A stretch of DNA of 64,000 bases from Microcaldota archaeon (lineage in GTDB: Archaea > Micrarchaeota > Micrarchaeia > Micrarchaeales > Micrarchaeaceae), in the NCBI GenBank assembly GCA_021799635.1, contig JAJZAB010000003.1:1-64000 (forward strand). The letters are read 5' to 3'. The notes under the pieces were generated by a model that was not told the origin of the DNA, made no database searches, and saw only the letters and a list, made by a program, of their open reading frames with translations. Position 1 is the stretch's first letter; each line of letters opens with the position of its first letter. Both the position numbers and the translations under genes were made by a program. This document shows positions 34,303-41,259 of this stretch, piece after piece.

Positions 34303-34406
34303 CAATGTACACACCCCCTCCTTTTCCAGTGTACCTTCACAGAATCTTGTCAAGGGAAAGAAAGAGGTACACAGGGTTGGGAGGAGATATAGAGTGTGTA
34401 CCTTTA
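34303..34406. repeat. Four alternating GTGTACC sites (iteron or operator array)
   Basis: In about 100 bases the core GTGTACMTT occurs four times in alternating orientation: minus at 34303-34317 (CAATGTACACACC), plus at 34326-34339 (CCAGTGTACCTTC), minus at 34363-34376 (AGAGGTACACAGG) and plus at 34392-34406 (GAGTGTGTACCTT). No gene is predicted there. The arrangement resembles an initiator or repressor binding array. The rest of 34175-34480 holds nothing recognisable. Confidence 0.5.
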
Positions 34407-34480
34407 AGCTAAATAGAATCAAACATTACTGCGCGAATCGCTTCAACTAAAGCTTTATTCCTTCCTTACCAAGTCCTTCT

Positions 34481-35131
34481 ATGCCCTACACCCTCTCCAA
34501 CTCGTCATTATCACTAATGGAAGACTGCAACCGCTGCTTCTATCTTGACAAGCACAAGCTCTGGAAGCGTCCAAATGGCATATTCCCATCTCTTCCATCA
34601 GGCATGGACATGATACTCAAGAGGCACTTTGACAGCTACATAAACAAGGGCAGGCTTCCTCCTGAGCTTGGCAAGGAGCTTGATCCAAGGCACTACAAAC
34701 TCTATAAAGACAAAGCGAAGCTGAATGAGTGGAGGGATTGAAGAAAGGGATTGAGATGGAGCGACAGCAGGGGCAACACGCTCACAGGCGCAATAGACAA
34801 CATACTGGTAAGGAACAACAGGCTCATAGTGCTTTACTACAAGACCCGTGGCTTCGAACTCAAGGATGACACCCACACACATTATCAGAGCCAGATTGAC
34901 ATATACAACCTATTGCTTGAGAAGTCTGGATACGCTACAGAGAAGTACGGCTTCCTGCCATTCTATGTGCCTGATAAAGTGGAGAAGGATGGCTCGGTGA
35001 TATTCAAGACAACGCTAAAGAAGATGAGAGTGGATAAGAGGAATGCATTAAGGCTGTTTAATAGGGCGATAAGGCTGCTGGAGGGGAGGTGTCCTAAGAA
35101 AGGTTGTGAGTGGTGCGAGAGGGTTGGTTAA
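34481..35131 (+). pseudogene. Cas4-like PD-(D/E)XK nuclease with in-frame TGA and lost catalytic Asp
   Basis: Track ORFs 34481-34741 and 34751-35131 share one frame, separated by TGA at 34739-34741 (about codon 87). Read through (216 residues) the protein has CNRCFYLDKH at the N-terminus and CPKKGCEWC at the C-terminus, the Cys clusters of Cas4-like nucleases, and GAIDNILV in the middle. The D-x-K motif reads VLYYKTRG, where the paralogue at 38520-39224 has VDYKTAR; the catalytic Asp codon is TAC (34835-34837). Two independent defects point to a pseudogene. Confidence 0.75.
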
Positions 35132-35135
35132 GGTT

Positions 35136-35357
35136 TTAATCCTTTTCTTGCTCGTACTTTCTAGTATCGATTACTGTCTGCCTATGAGCCCTCTTTTCAC
35201 CAAAGCCTTTTTTTCTATACTTTATCTCCTGAAATTCATGATAAAGGATTATGTCACGCTGTTTTTTATATTTCTTTGAAAGCCACGCTTGGTTCAACGG
35301 TATCTTCAACTTGCTAATCGCAACTTTTGGATATATTTGCGTGTCCTTGTAGATCAC
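35136..35357 (-). CDS. Small protein with HEFQEI/AH motif
   Basis: The 73-residue protein was not recognised as a named family. It has the pattern ILYHEFQEIKYRKKG then KRAHRQTV, i.e. H-E-x2-E followed by A-H about 15 residues on, a spacing that could bind a metal. Similar short HE-x-x-E/AH proteins occur in archaeal mobile elements, as far as I recall. It is convergent with the broken Cas4-like gene. Confidence 0.45.
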   Translation of the reverse strand: MIYKDTQIYPKVAISKLKIPLNQAWLSKKYKKQRDIILYHEFQEIKYRKKGFGEKRAHRQTVIDTRKYEQEKD

Positions 35358-35386
35358 ATTGTAGCACTTTTCACAATTACTTTACC

Positions 35387-35476
35387 ATGAACCCTTCATC
35401 CACCCGCCGCCGCCTCTCAACACAGTACATCACCTACCTTCTCCAACGCATCATTAAGAAAGCATTAAATATTTAA
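35387..35476 (+). repeat. Dispersed repeat copy A with 29-codon ORF (LSTQxITY)
   Basis: The segment around 35409-35456 belongs to a repeat family with copies at 36196-36224 and 37631-37676. Here it sits in a short frame from ATG 35387 to TAA 35476, containing RRRLSTQYITYLLQRIIKK. The equivalent frames of the other copies read PHLSTQDMTS and PHPSTQGITYTLQLII. Conservation at peptide level suggests derivation from one coding sequence. Confidence 0.5.
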
Positions 35477-35489
35477 CTGTTTATATTAA

Positions 35490-35506
35490 TTAACATATAA
35501 GGTTAA
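35490..35506 (+). promoter_or_regulatory. Inverted repeat before the TumE-like pair
   Basis: TTAAC-ATATAAG-GTTAA ends 3 bases before the ATG at 35510, downstream of AT-rich promoter sequence (TTAAATATTTAACTG, about 35465). The position suits autorepression by the winged-helix partner encoded second in the operon. Confidence 0.35.
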
Positions 35507-35509
35507 TTT

Positions 35510-35821
35510 ATGTCAGAGGAGTCGTACACTTTGGTGAGGGATTTAGAAAGTGGCGATATCGTAAGACTGGATTTTAGATGGAATATGAGCAAAAATAAGA
35601 TAGTCGACTTTACGATAAATGTAAGCCTTATTGATGGCGAGAATATGATGGAAGTATACAGGATAGATACAAAGCATGGTTATCCGCATGAGCACAGGTT
35701 CTGGAAGGAACAGAAGCCAAAGAGATTAGACATGGACTACAGTAAGTTATTCATGGAGAAGAAAGAAGAGGTTTTAGAGAATTATCATAAATGGATAGCA
35801 TTGTTTAAACAAAATAGGTGA
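35510..35821 (+). CDS. TumE/DUF7718-like putative toxin
   Basis: The 103-residue beta-rich protein contains YRIDTKHGYPHEHRFW, with the paired His residues seen in TumE (DUF6516) and related small toxin-like proteins, and ends in a helix (VLENYHKWIALFKQ). It is followed after 4 bases by a winged-helix gene, the usual order for this toxin-antitoxin type. Assignment rests on the H-x-H motif and gene order, so it is tentative. Confidence 0.5.
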   Translation: MSEESYTLVRDLESGDIVRLDFRWNMSKNKIVDFTINVSLIDGENMMEVYRIDTKHGYPHEHRFWKEQKPKRLDMDYSKLFMEKKEEVLENYHKWIALFKQNR

Positions 35822-35825
35822 GAGA

Positions 35826-36158
35826 ATGGACAAAATAGATAAAATGATGAGCAGGATGTTGGATTATGCAATAGCAAATCCAGGAAACGCACCAAACAGA
35901 GTATTGATAGTCAACTTTAGCACTAGCAGCATAGAGAAGATCCTCACACCGGCACGCTTGGAAATACTTAAAGTCATACTTCATGACAAACCAAAGACTG
36001 TTGGAAGGCTTACTGCTTTGCTAAAACGACCTAAGGAATCAGTGTCAAGAGATATGAGGATACTGTCAAACTATGGATTACTGTCATTTGTTCGGGTAGG
36101 CAGGGAGAAGATGCCAAAAGTTGAGAAGGACGTAATAACTATGCCATTAACGGTTTAG
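35826..36158 (+). CDS. Winged-helix antitoxin-like regulator (HVO_A0114-like)
   Basis: The 110-residue protein has LTPARLEILKVILHDKPKTVGRL and KRPKESVSRDMRILSNYGLL, a winged-helix DNA-binding domain like that of HVO_A0114/TumA-type regulators paired with TumE toxins. It lies 4 bases after the putative toxin and presumably neutralises it and represses the pair. Confidence 0.65.
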   Translation: MDKIDKMMSRMLDYAIANPGNAPNRVLIVNFSTSSIEKILTPARLEILKVILHDKPKTVGRLTALLKRPKESVSRDMRILSNYGLLSFVRVGREKMPKVEKDVITMPLTV

Positions 36159-36195
36159 AATGTAAATCAATAACCCCCTCAGTCATCCTCCACCC

Positions 36196-36224
36196 TCACC
36201 TCTCAACCCAGGACATGACTTCTC
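36196..36224 (+). repeat. Dispersed repeat copy B (LSTQ family)
   Basis: CACCTCTCAACCCAGGACAT and the following bases match copy C at 37631-37676 in most positions. In the frame of copy A it encodes HPHLSTQDMTS. It lies in the gap between the TumE-like pair and the AbiE promoter. Confidence 0.5.
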
Positions 36225-36290
36225 TCTCTAACCCTCTCAAGTATCACTCACATTCTATTATAAAGCGCACGTAGCCGATAGGTTTTTATA

Positions 36291-36317
36291 TTATACCAAA
36301 CTTATATTTTAGTATAA
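36291..36317 (+). promoter_or_regulatory. TATA region and inverted repeat of the AbiE operon
   Basis: TTTTTATATTATA (about 36283-36295) is a strong TATA box, and TTATAC (36291-36296) pairs with GTATAA (36312-36317) across it. AbiEi antitoxins repress their own promoters by binding inverted repeats, so this is the predicted operator, just before ATG 36331. Confidence 0.45.
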
Positions 36318-36330
36318 TTTAGGTAATATT

Positions 36331-36984
36331 ATGGTGGAGCCGATTGAACTGGCACTTAAGAGCGAAGAACAGGTACGGTTAGCACGGCTGCAAGATGTTG
36401 TAGTCCAAGTTCTATTTGAATTGGACCAGAAGTTAGTAATGCATGGAGGTACAGCAATATGGCGATGCTATAATGGCAATAGATTCTCAGAGGACATAGA
36501 CTTGTATGCCAGCGATAAGGCAATAGAATCATTAGTAAACCAGCTTCCATGGCAGCAGACAAAAAGAGGCCTCAGATTGGATTACCCTAAATATAGTGAT
36601 AGCAATAGAGAATTCTATCTATCCAATGAATTCTCAAAAGTCAAAGTGCAGGTGCAAAAACCGGTAAAAGGATTAAAAGCAATACAAATGCCTTACAAAA
36701 AAGCCGACGGCACCAATTTTGTGATAAATACGATCTCGGTTAATGATTTTATTTTTGAAAAGATTACGGCTTATGAAAGCAGATATTACATTAGGGATTT
36801 GTATGACATATACCACATGATTATAGGTTATCCAATTAATTCAAAATCAAAAACTGGCTTAAAAAAATTCCTAAGACGCATAAAAGAACCAAAAGAGGCA
36901 AATTCATTAAGAGAGTTTGTCTATGTGGGCAATGCACCAAGTTTTGATGAAATGATTAAAGCAATTAAATGGAGATTGGAATGA
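36331..36984 (+). CDS. abiEii: AbiEii-family nucleotidyltransferase toxin
   Basis: The 217-residue protein has the AbiEii/MenT signature MHGGTAIWRCYNGNRFSEDIDLY: the G-G motif, the Arg, and the D-x-D metal pair. IRDLYDIYHMI, the second conserved motif of the family, follows at about residue 155. AbiEii enzymes transfer nucleotides and cause growth arrest. Its stop overlaps the next start (ATGA). Toxin first, antitoxin second is the reverse of the usual bacterial AbiEi-AbiEii order. Confidence 0.85.
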   Translation: MVEPIELALKSEEQVRLARLQDVVVQVLFELDQKLVMHGGTAIWRCYNGNRFSEDIDLYASDKAIESLVNQLPWQQTKRGLRLDYPKYSDSNREFYLSNEFSKVKVQVQKPVKGLKAIQMPYKKADGTNFVINTISVNDFIFEKITAYESRYYIRDLYDIYHMIIGYPINSKSKTGLKKFLRRIKEPKEANSLREFVYVGNAPSFDEMIKAIKWRLE

Positions 36985-37622
36985 AATACATTGGAAAATT
37001 AATTGAAACATTTAACAGCCCGTCTTTTCCCGTTTTTACAATTAATGATGTTAAATTGCTTTTTACAGGGACTTCGATGACCGATGGGTATCTACACCTG
37101 ATGATGCATAATCTCCTGAAAAAACGCAAAATTACGCGAATTACGCGTGGTGTATACACTTTCCATAATAACGAGGCGCTGGTTGCTGGTTTTGCCTTTT
37201 CTCCATTTTATTTCGGTTTGGAGCATGCGCTTAGAATTCATAAATTTTCACTACAAGTTACAAATCCATTAGTAATAACCTCTAGGAATGTAAGAAATGG
37301 AGTAAAACATTTTTCTGGCAGGAATTACGTGGTTTATAAACTGCCTGCAAAGTACTTGTTTGGATATGCTTTGAAAAATTATGCTGATATGTGGATACCA
37401 GTCTCGGACATAGAAAAGACAGTAATAGATATGATTTATTTCAAAATTGCTATAAGAGATGAAATATGGCCAAAGCTCCTGAAAGAGATTAACACGCAGA
37501 AGCTTAAGAATTATCTAAAGAACTATAATCCAAGATTTAGAAGCAAAGTTATCAATATAATCGCCATATCAAAGGCCAGGAACATTGCTAATATCCGGGA
37601 GCTCGAAAAAAGTCGAGTTTGA
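36981..37622 (+). CDS. abiEi: AbiEi-family antitoxin
   Basis: The start is ATG 36981, overlapping the AbiEii stop; the track adds four residues. The 213-residue product has an N-terminal winged helix (DGYLHLMMHNLLKKRKITRITRGVY) and a C-terminal COG5340-like domain (YFGLEHALRIH, VSDIEKTVIDMIYF), the architecture of AbiEi/AbiEi_4 antitoxins. It is expected to repress the operon through the inverted repeat at the promoter. Confidence 0.8.
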   Translation: MKYIGKLIETFNSPSFPVFTINDVKLLFTGTSMTDGYLHLMMHNLLKKRKITRITRGVYTFHNNEALVAGFAFSPFYFGLEHALRIHKFSLQVTNPLVITSRNVRNGVKHFSGRNYVVYKLPAKYLFGYALKNYADMWIPVSDIEKTVIDMIYFKIAIRDEIWPKLLKEINTQKLKNYLKNYNPRFRSKVINIIAISKARNIANIRELEKSRV

Positions 37623-37630
37623 CCTTTCGC

Positions 37631-37676
37631 CCTCACCCCTCAACCCAGGGCATCACCTATACTCTCCAACTCATTA
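37631..37676 (+). repeat. Dispersed repeat copy C (LSTQ family)
   Basis: CACCCCTCAACCCAGGGCAT continuing CACCTATACTCTCCAACTCA resembles copies A and B and partly the 5' end of the broken Cas4-like gene (ACCCTCTCCAACTC at 34486). In frame it encodes PHPSTQGITYTLQLIII and stops. It immediately follows the AbiEi stop. Confidence 0.5.
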
Positions 37677-37795
37677 TTATCTAAATATCTACCTCTCAAA
37701 GCCTCTAATAATTATGGTTCTTGAAGGAGTGCCTGAAAATAAAGCCAAGGAGTGCAAACGCTTAATAATATAGTCTCAAAATTTGTATTGCTTTT

Positions 37796-38479
37796 ATGGT
37801 TAACGTTCTGATCTCAGGGGGTGGCGTAAAGTCTGACACAAGGCTTGCCAAACTAATAGTTTCGCTTATTCCAAGGAATGGAAGATTACTCTATATACCA
37901 GTTGCAATGCCGACAAACAAATACAGTTTTGGCCAATGCTATGACTGGGTAACTGCAATATTCAGGCGCTATGAACTTGTGAGAATTGATATGATGACAG
38001 ATCTTAGTGACAGAAAGTATGAAGACATTGCAAAATATTCCGCGGTTTTCATAGGTGGTGGAAACACTTTCCATCTATTGAACTTGATAAGAAAAACCGG
38101 CTTTGATCGCTTGCTTGTAGAGTACATAAAAAGCAATAAGCCAGTCTATGGCGGCAGCGCAGGAGCCATACTACTTGGTAAGGATATAGGCACAGCCTAC
38201 TTTGGCGGTGATGCTGACAAGAACGAGGTTGGAATAAAGGATTTAAAGGGATTAAATTTTGTAAAAGGTTATTCGATAGCTTGCCATCAAAATAAGAAAA
38301 GCGATGTGAATGACGCAATGAGGTATTCGGTCAAAACTAGAATACCCACAATATCCCTTCCAGACGGAACAGGCTTGCACGTCAAGGGCAAAAGAATACT
38401 TGTAGTTGGGCCAAACTCTGCCACTGTCTTCAAAGGAAAGACGAGAAAAGTATTCAAAGCCGGTTCTCTAATAATATAA
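37796..38479 (+). CDS. Peptidase S51 (dipeptidase E-like)
   Basis: The 227-residue protein has GGGNTFHLLNLI and YGGSAGAILL, the latter holding the nucleophilic Ser of the S51 family (PepE/cyanophycinase fold). Dipeptidase E cleaves Asp-X dipeptides. It is a cytosolic monomer-sized protein with no signal peptide. It has its own start after an intergenic gap and marks the right side of the accessory island. Confidence 0.82.
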   Translation: MVNVLISGGGVKSDTRLAKLIVSLIPRNGRLLYIPVAMPTNKYSFGQCYDWVTAIFRRYELVRIDMMTDLSDRKYEDIAKYSAVFIGGGNTFHLLNLIRKTGFDRLLVEYIKSNKPVYGGSAGAILLGKDIGTAYFGGDADKNEVGIKDLKGLNFVKGYSIACHQNKKSDVNDAMRYSVKTRIPTISLPDGTGLHVKGKRILVVGPNSATVFKGKTRKVFKAGSLII

Positions 38480-38519
38480 AAAGCCTGGCGTGGCTAGAGC
38501 TGCCATTCATCTTTGAGGA

Positions 38520-39224
38520 TCATTGGTGTGCCCTTTTCGGCAGCTTCTGCAGGTCCTCAAGCCTCCTGCAATCATCGCATCCGTATAGGCCCTTCGGCGG
38601 CCCTTCCATGGAATATATTTTAAGAGCTTTCCCCATCAGTGCCTCTATTTCTCCAGTGTCCTTTCTTACCCTGCGTAGGTTGGGCTTGAACGGCATATCA
38701 AAGCCGTAGCCGTTGACGTGCTCCCTTGAAAGCTCCTCAAAGCCTCCTGATGGCGGCTCAAAATAGACGAGGTAGAGGGATTTCACACCACCGAGTAGGA
38801 GCGACTCAGCTATATAGGCGTAGCCGTTCAGCTGGATCTCATACATCGGAAAAAAGGAATCCTGCCTGTCGGTATACCTTGCCGTTTTGTAGTCTACTAT
38901 TATTATGTCGCCATCAGTTGACCTAAAAATCTCATCCGGAATCCCAGTAAGCCTAACGCCACGCCTTTCCACAAAGAAGCCCTTTGGGATGCTGATTATG
39001 CTATCTACATCGCCGATGCCCTTCAGCCATTCAGGCAGGCTGCCGGTCCTCTCAAAGTGATGCTTAACCATCCTCTTTGTATAGGTGTCTATAGAAGAGA
39101 ATATTCCTGGGAAGCCTCTCTGGTACGGAAGCTCCATGTGCCTTTCTATCCAAAAGCACCGCGGGCAGAACCCGTCCATTTTCAAATTCCCAAGGTCCTT
39201 GGCTGATATTTTAAGGGAGTACAC
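38520..39224 (-). CDS. Cas4-like PD-(D/E)XK nuclease, intact paralogue
   Basis: The 234-residue protein (GTG start) has FCPRCFWIERH at the N-terminus and YGCDDCRRLEDL at the C-terminus, likely Fe-S Cys pairs. GIPDEIF and IIIVDYKTAR carry the PD...D-x-K active site, followed by YEIQLNGYAYIAESLL with the Q-x3-Y motif. It is the intact relative of the broken gene at 34481-35131. No cas genes are nearby, so a solo Cas4-like repair or element-linked role is more likely than CRISPR adaptation. Confidence 0.78.
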   Translation of the reverse strand: MYSLKISAKDLGNLKMDGFCPRCFWIERHMELPYQRGFPGIFSSIDTYTKRMVKHHFERTGSLPEWLKGIGDVDSIISIPKGFFVERRGVRLTGIPDEIFRSTDGDIIIVDYKTARYTDRQDSFFPMYEIQLNGYAYIAESLLLGGVKSLYLVYFEPPSGGFEELSREHVNGYGFDMPFKPNLRRVRKDTGEIEALMGKALKIYSMEGPPKGLYGCDDCRRLEDLQKLPKRAHQ

Positions 39225-39467
39225 GTTTTTACACTCCTGCTTTTAGCTTTAAAGCACTTTTGGTGCACCCAAATGGACCGCCCGGGCTGTTTCGCATGAA
39301 GCTGTCAGCATTCAGGAAACAAGGCAGCGTAGGGTGGCGCATCTGTAAGTGGATTATGCATGTTGTGTGGAGTTGTACCCCGGGCTCCGTGGCGCACAGC
39401 CAATAGTTTGCATTCCTATTCTTGTGCCTTTGCGCCAACGCTGTGCAGGCTTTTGTGTGTTTGCGGC

Positions 39468-40157
39468 TCACTTTCCAAGCCTGGAAGCCACCACGCCATG
39501 GTGGTTCTCCATGTACGGGCCTGAGGCAAAATGCAGCATCATTACCCTTGCATCGTTGAAGCTGAGGCGAAAACGCTCGTATACGCCTGAGAATGAGCGC
39601 GAGAGGCTGCCTATATTCTTAACTATCGTGTAATCTTCCCTTGAATCTTGTATGTCTACGCCAGTGAAACCGGCCGACTTCTCCAATGAGTGAAAGAGCC
39701 CATGCCTTAGCAGGTGTGCTACCGGGAGGGAGCTAACCGACTCATCTACCTTTACTTCAAATATGTTTTCGTATATATGGTTATGCACATCGGCAAGCAC
39801 ATCGAAGCCCAAGGAGCCTGCCTTCTTTGTGTACTTGATGTATTCCCTTCTGCGGTAACTAAGCCCGAATTCGCGCCTTGTAACCCAATCCGGCCTTTGA
39901 TACTTGGTAAACAGGGCAGAGCCCATGTACATCTGGCCTAGGAGGAAGCCCATTTTCTCCATTTTCCCCGAGGACAGGTCCCTTACCATGTCGTGCAGCG
40001 CTGCGTTGCTGATCCTAATGGTGCTGTCCCCTGCTCTTCTGAAGGCTAGATAGCCGTTGTCCTCCACTTCAACCACAGATATGGGCTGTCGTAGTAGTCC
40101 GAGGTCCACTATGCCTTCAACGTGGTACTTGTTGTCGCTTCTTGTCGCTGCAGACAT
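39468..40157 (-). CDS. Orphan protein with possible JAB/MPN-like features
   Basis: The true start is ATG 40157 (MSAATRSDNKYHVEG); the 47 residues upstream in the track are shadow of the ureohydrolase gene. The roughly 229-residue protein has KMEKMGFLLGQMYMG and ADVHNHIYENIF, which recall the E...GFLLG and H-x-H parts of JAMM metalloproteases, but the expected S-x2-D does not follow clearly. A TATA-like TTTAAATAGTTT lies about 30 bases upstream. Function unknown. Confidence 0.45.
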   Translation of the reverse strand: MSAATRSDNKYHVEGIVDLGLLRQPISVVEVEDNGYLAFRRAGDSTIRISNAALHDMVRDLSSGKMEKMGFLLGQMYMGSALFTKYQRPDWVTRREFGLSYRRREYIKYTKKAGSLGFDVLADVHNHIYENIFEVKVDESVSSLPVAHLLRHGLFHSLEKSAGFTGVDIQDSREDYTIVKNIGSLSRSFSGVYERFRLSFNDARVMMLHFASGPYMENHHGVVASRLGK

Positions 40158-40248
40158 GTTATAACAATAGGGAATAAAAAATAAACTATTTAAACCTGCC
40201 CTACAATCACGATGGGAAACGAAAAGGAATTTCAAGTAGGCGGCTGAC

Positions 40249-41244
40249 CTACCCCATCTCCTTCCTACGTTTCGTGGCGCCGAAGAACTGCGCCACAATG
40301 TAGGCGCCCATTATTGATGTTACATCCTTGCTGTCGAAAGGCGGGGAAATCTCCATTATATCCACCGCCCTTGTGGTCTTCTGCCTTCCCACCTCGTACA
40401 CAATGGTAAGATAGTCGCTTGGGGTGAGTCCTCCCGGAGTAGGCGCGGCTGTGCCTGGGGCATAGCAGATGTCCAGGCCGTCTATGTCCATGCTCAGGTA
40501 TATTGCATCTGTGCCTTCCTTGACTATCTCCAGCGCCTTCTTTATGACGCTGCTTATGCCCTTCTCTTTCACCTCTGCAGCTGTAAAGCACCTTATGCCG
40601 TTGTCATCCAAGAACTTCTGGTTGGCAGCGCTGTTCTCCCAGCCGCGCATCCCTATCTCCACGAAGTTGTCAAATTCTACGTGGTTGTCTATTTCTGTGA
40701 GCAGCCTCCTGAACTGCGTGCCTGATGATATCTCGCCGTGGTGTGATTCCCTTACGTCAGGGTGGGAGTCTACGTTTATCAGGCCAACCTTTCCCTTTGT
40801 AGCCCTGCAGAGAGCCTTGACAGTTGCATATGTGTTCCCGTGGTCCCCTCCTATTATAGCCAGTGACATCCCTGACTTGAAAATCTCGTACGATACCGTT
40901 TCGGTGCGCCTGTAAGTTTCTTCTACGCTGGTATGCATGACGTCTACGTCGCCGAAGTCCACTATTCCTATACCATTTGATATATCTATCTTGAGCTGCG
41001 GCTCGTAGGAGCCCAGGTACTGGAACATGCGCCTCACAAACTCCGGCGCCATGGAGCTGCCCCTCCTCCCAGACCAAATTGAAGTGGTGTCAAATGGTAT
41101 GCCCAGTATGCCCACGTCAGGCTTGTCCACGGCGTCGAACCCCTTTATCACGCTGTTGAGCTCGGTCTGGTACCTGTCGGGGGCGAAGCTGCTGGGCAGC
41201 GACGCCTTCTTTAGATACTTCAGGGCAACTTCGCTTAGCTTCAT
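40249..41244 (-). CDS. Ureohydrolase (arginase/agmatinase family), divergent
   Basis: The 331-residue protein keeps all manganese ligands of the family: IIGGDHGNT (His), NVDSHPDVR (D-x-H-x-D) and LSMDIDGLD (D-x-D), plus APTPGGLTPSD near the C-terminus. The usual DAH and SHGT motifs read DSH and SSGT, so the guanidino substrate may not be agmatine. It follows an APC permease gene by 15 bases on the same strand, suggesting uptake and hydrolysis of a guanidino compound. The window has a second, classical agmatinase at 52679. Confidence 0.8.
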   Translation of the reverse strand: MKLSEVALKYLKKASLPSSFAPDRYQTELNSVIKGFDAVDKPDVGILGIPFDTTSIWSGRRGSSMAPEFVRRMFQYLGSYEPQLKIDISNGIGIVDFGDVDVMHTSVEETYRRTETVSYEIFKSGMSLAIIGGDHGNTYATVKALCRATKGKVGLINVDSHPDVRESHHGEISSGTQFRRLLTEIDNHVEFDNFVEIGMRGWENSAANQKFLDDNGIRCFTAAEVKEKGISSVIKKALEIVKEGTDAIYLSMDIDGLDICYAPGTAAPTPGGLTPSDYLTIVYEVGRQKTTRAVDIMEISPPFDSKDVTSIMGAYIVAQFFGATKRRKEMG

Positions 41245-41259
41245 TATGACGCACCTTGC

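Noticed and set aside
34219-34422. 67-residue minus-strand ORF over the GTGTACC array
   Set aside because: The frame depends on the repeated motif itself, has biased composition and lacks a ribosome site or TATA box.
1716-34741. Genome-wide stop-codon reassignment (TAG or TGA to an amino acid)
   Set aside because: Many intact genes here end with TAG or TGA (for example rnz with TAG, abiEii with TGA) at sensible lengths, and only four accessory genes contain internal stops.
36331-36984. Treating the 43004-44575 pair as a second AbiE operon
   Set aside because: Neither gene has an AbiEi-like winged-helix antitoxin domain; they are paralogues of each other.
37585-37773. 62-residue plus-strand ORF after AbiEi
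   Set aside because: It runs across the AbiEi end and repeat copy C in a frame with no start signal and no protein-like composition.
38520-39224. CRISPR adaptation module because of the Cas4-like gene
   Set aside because: No repeat-spacer array and no cas1, cas2 or other cas genes occur in the window.
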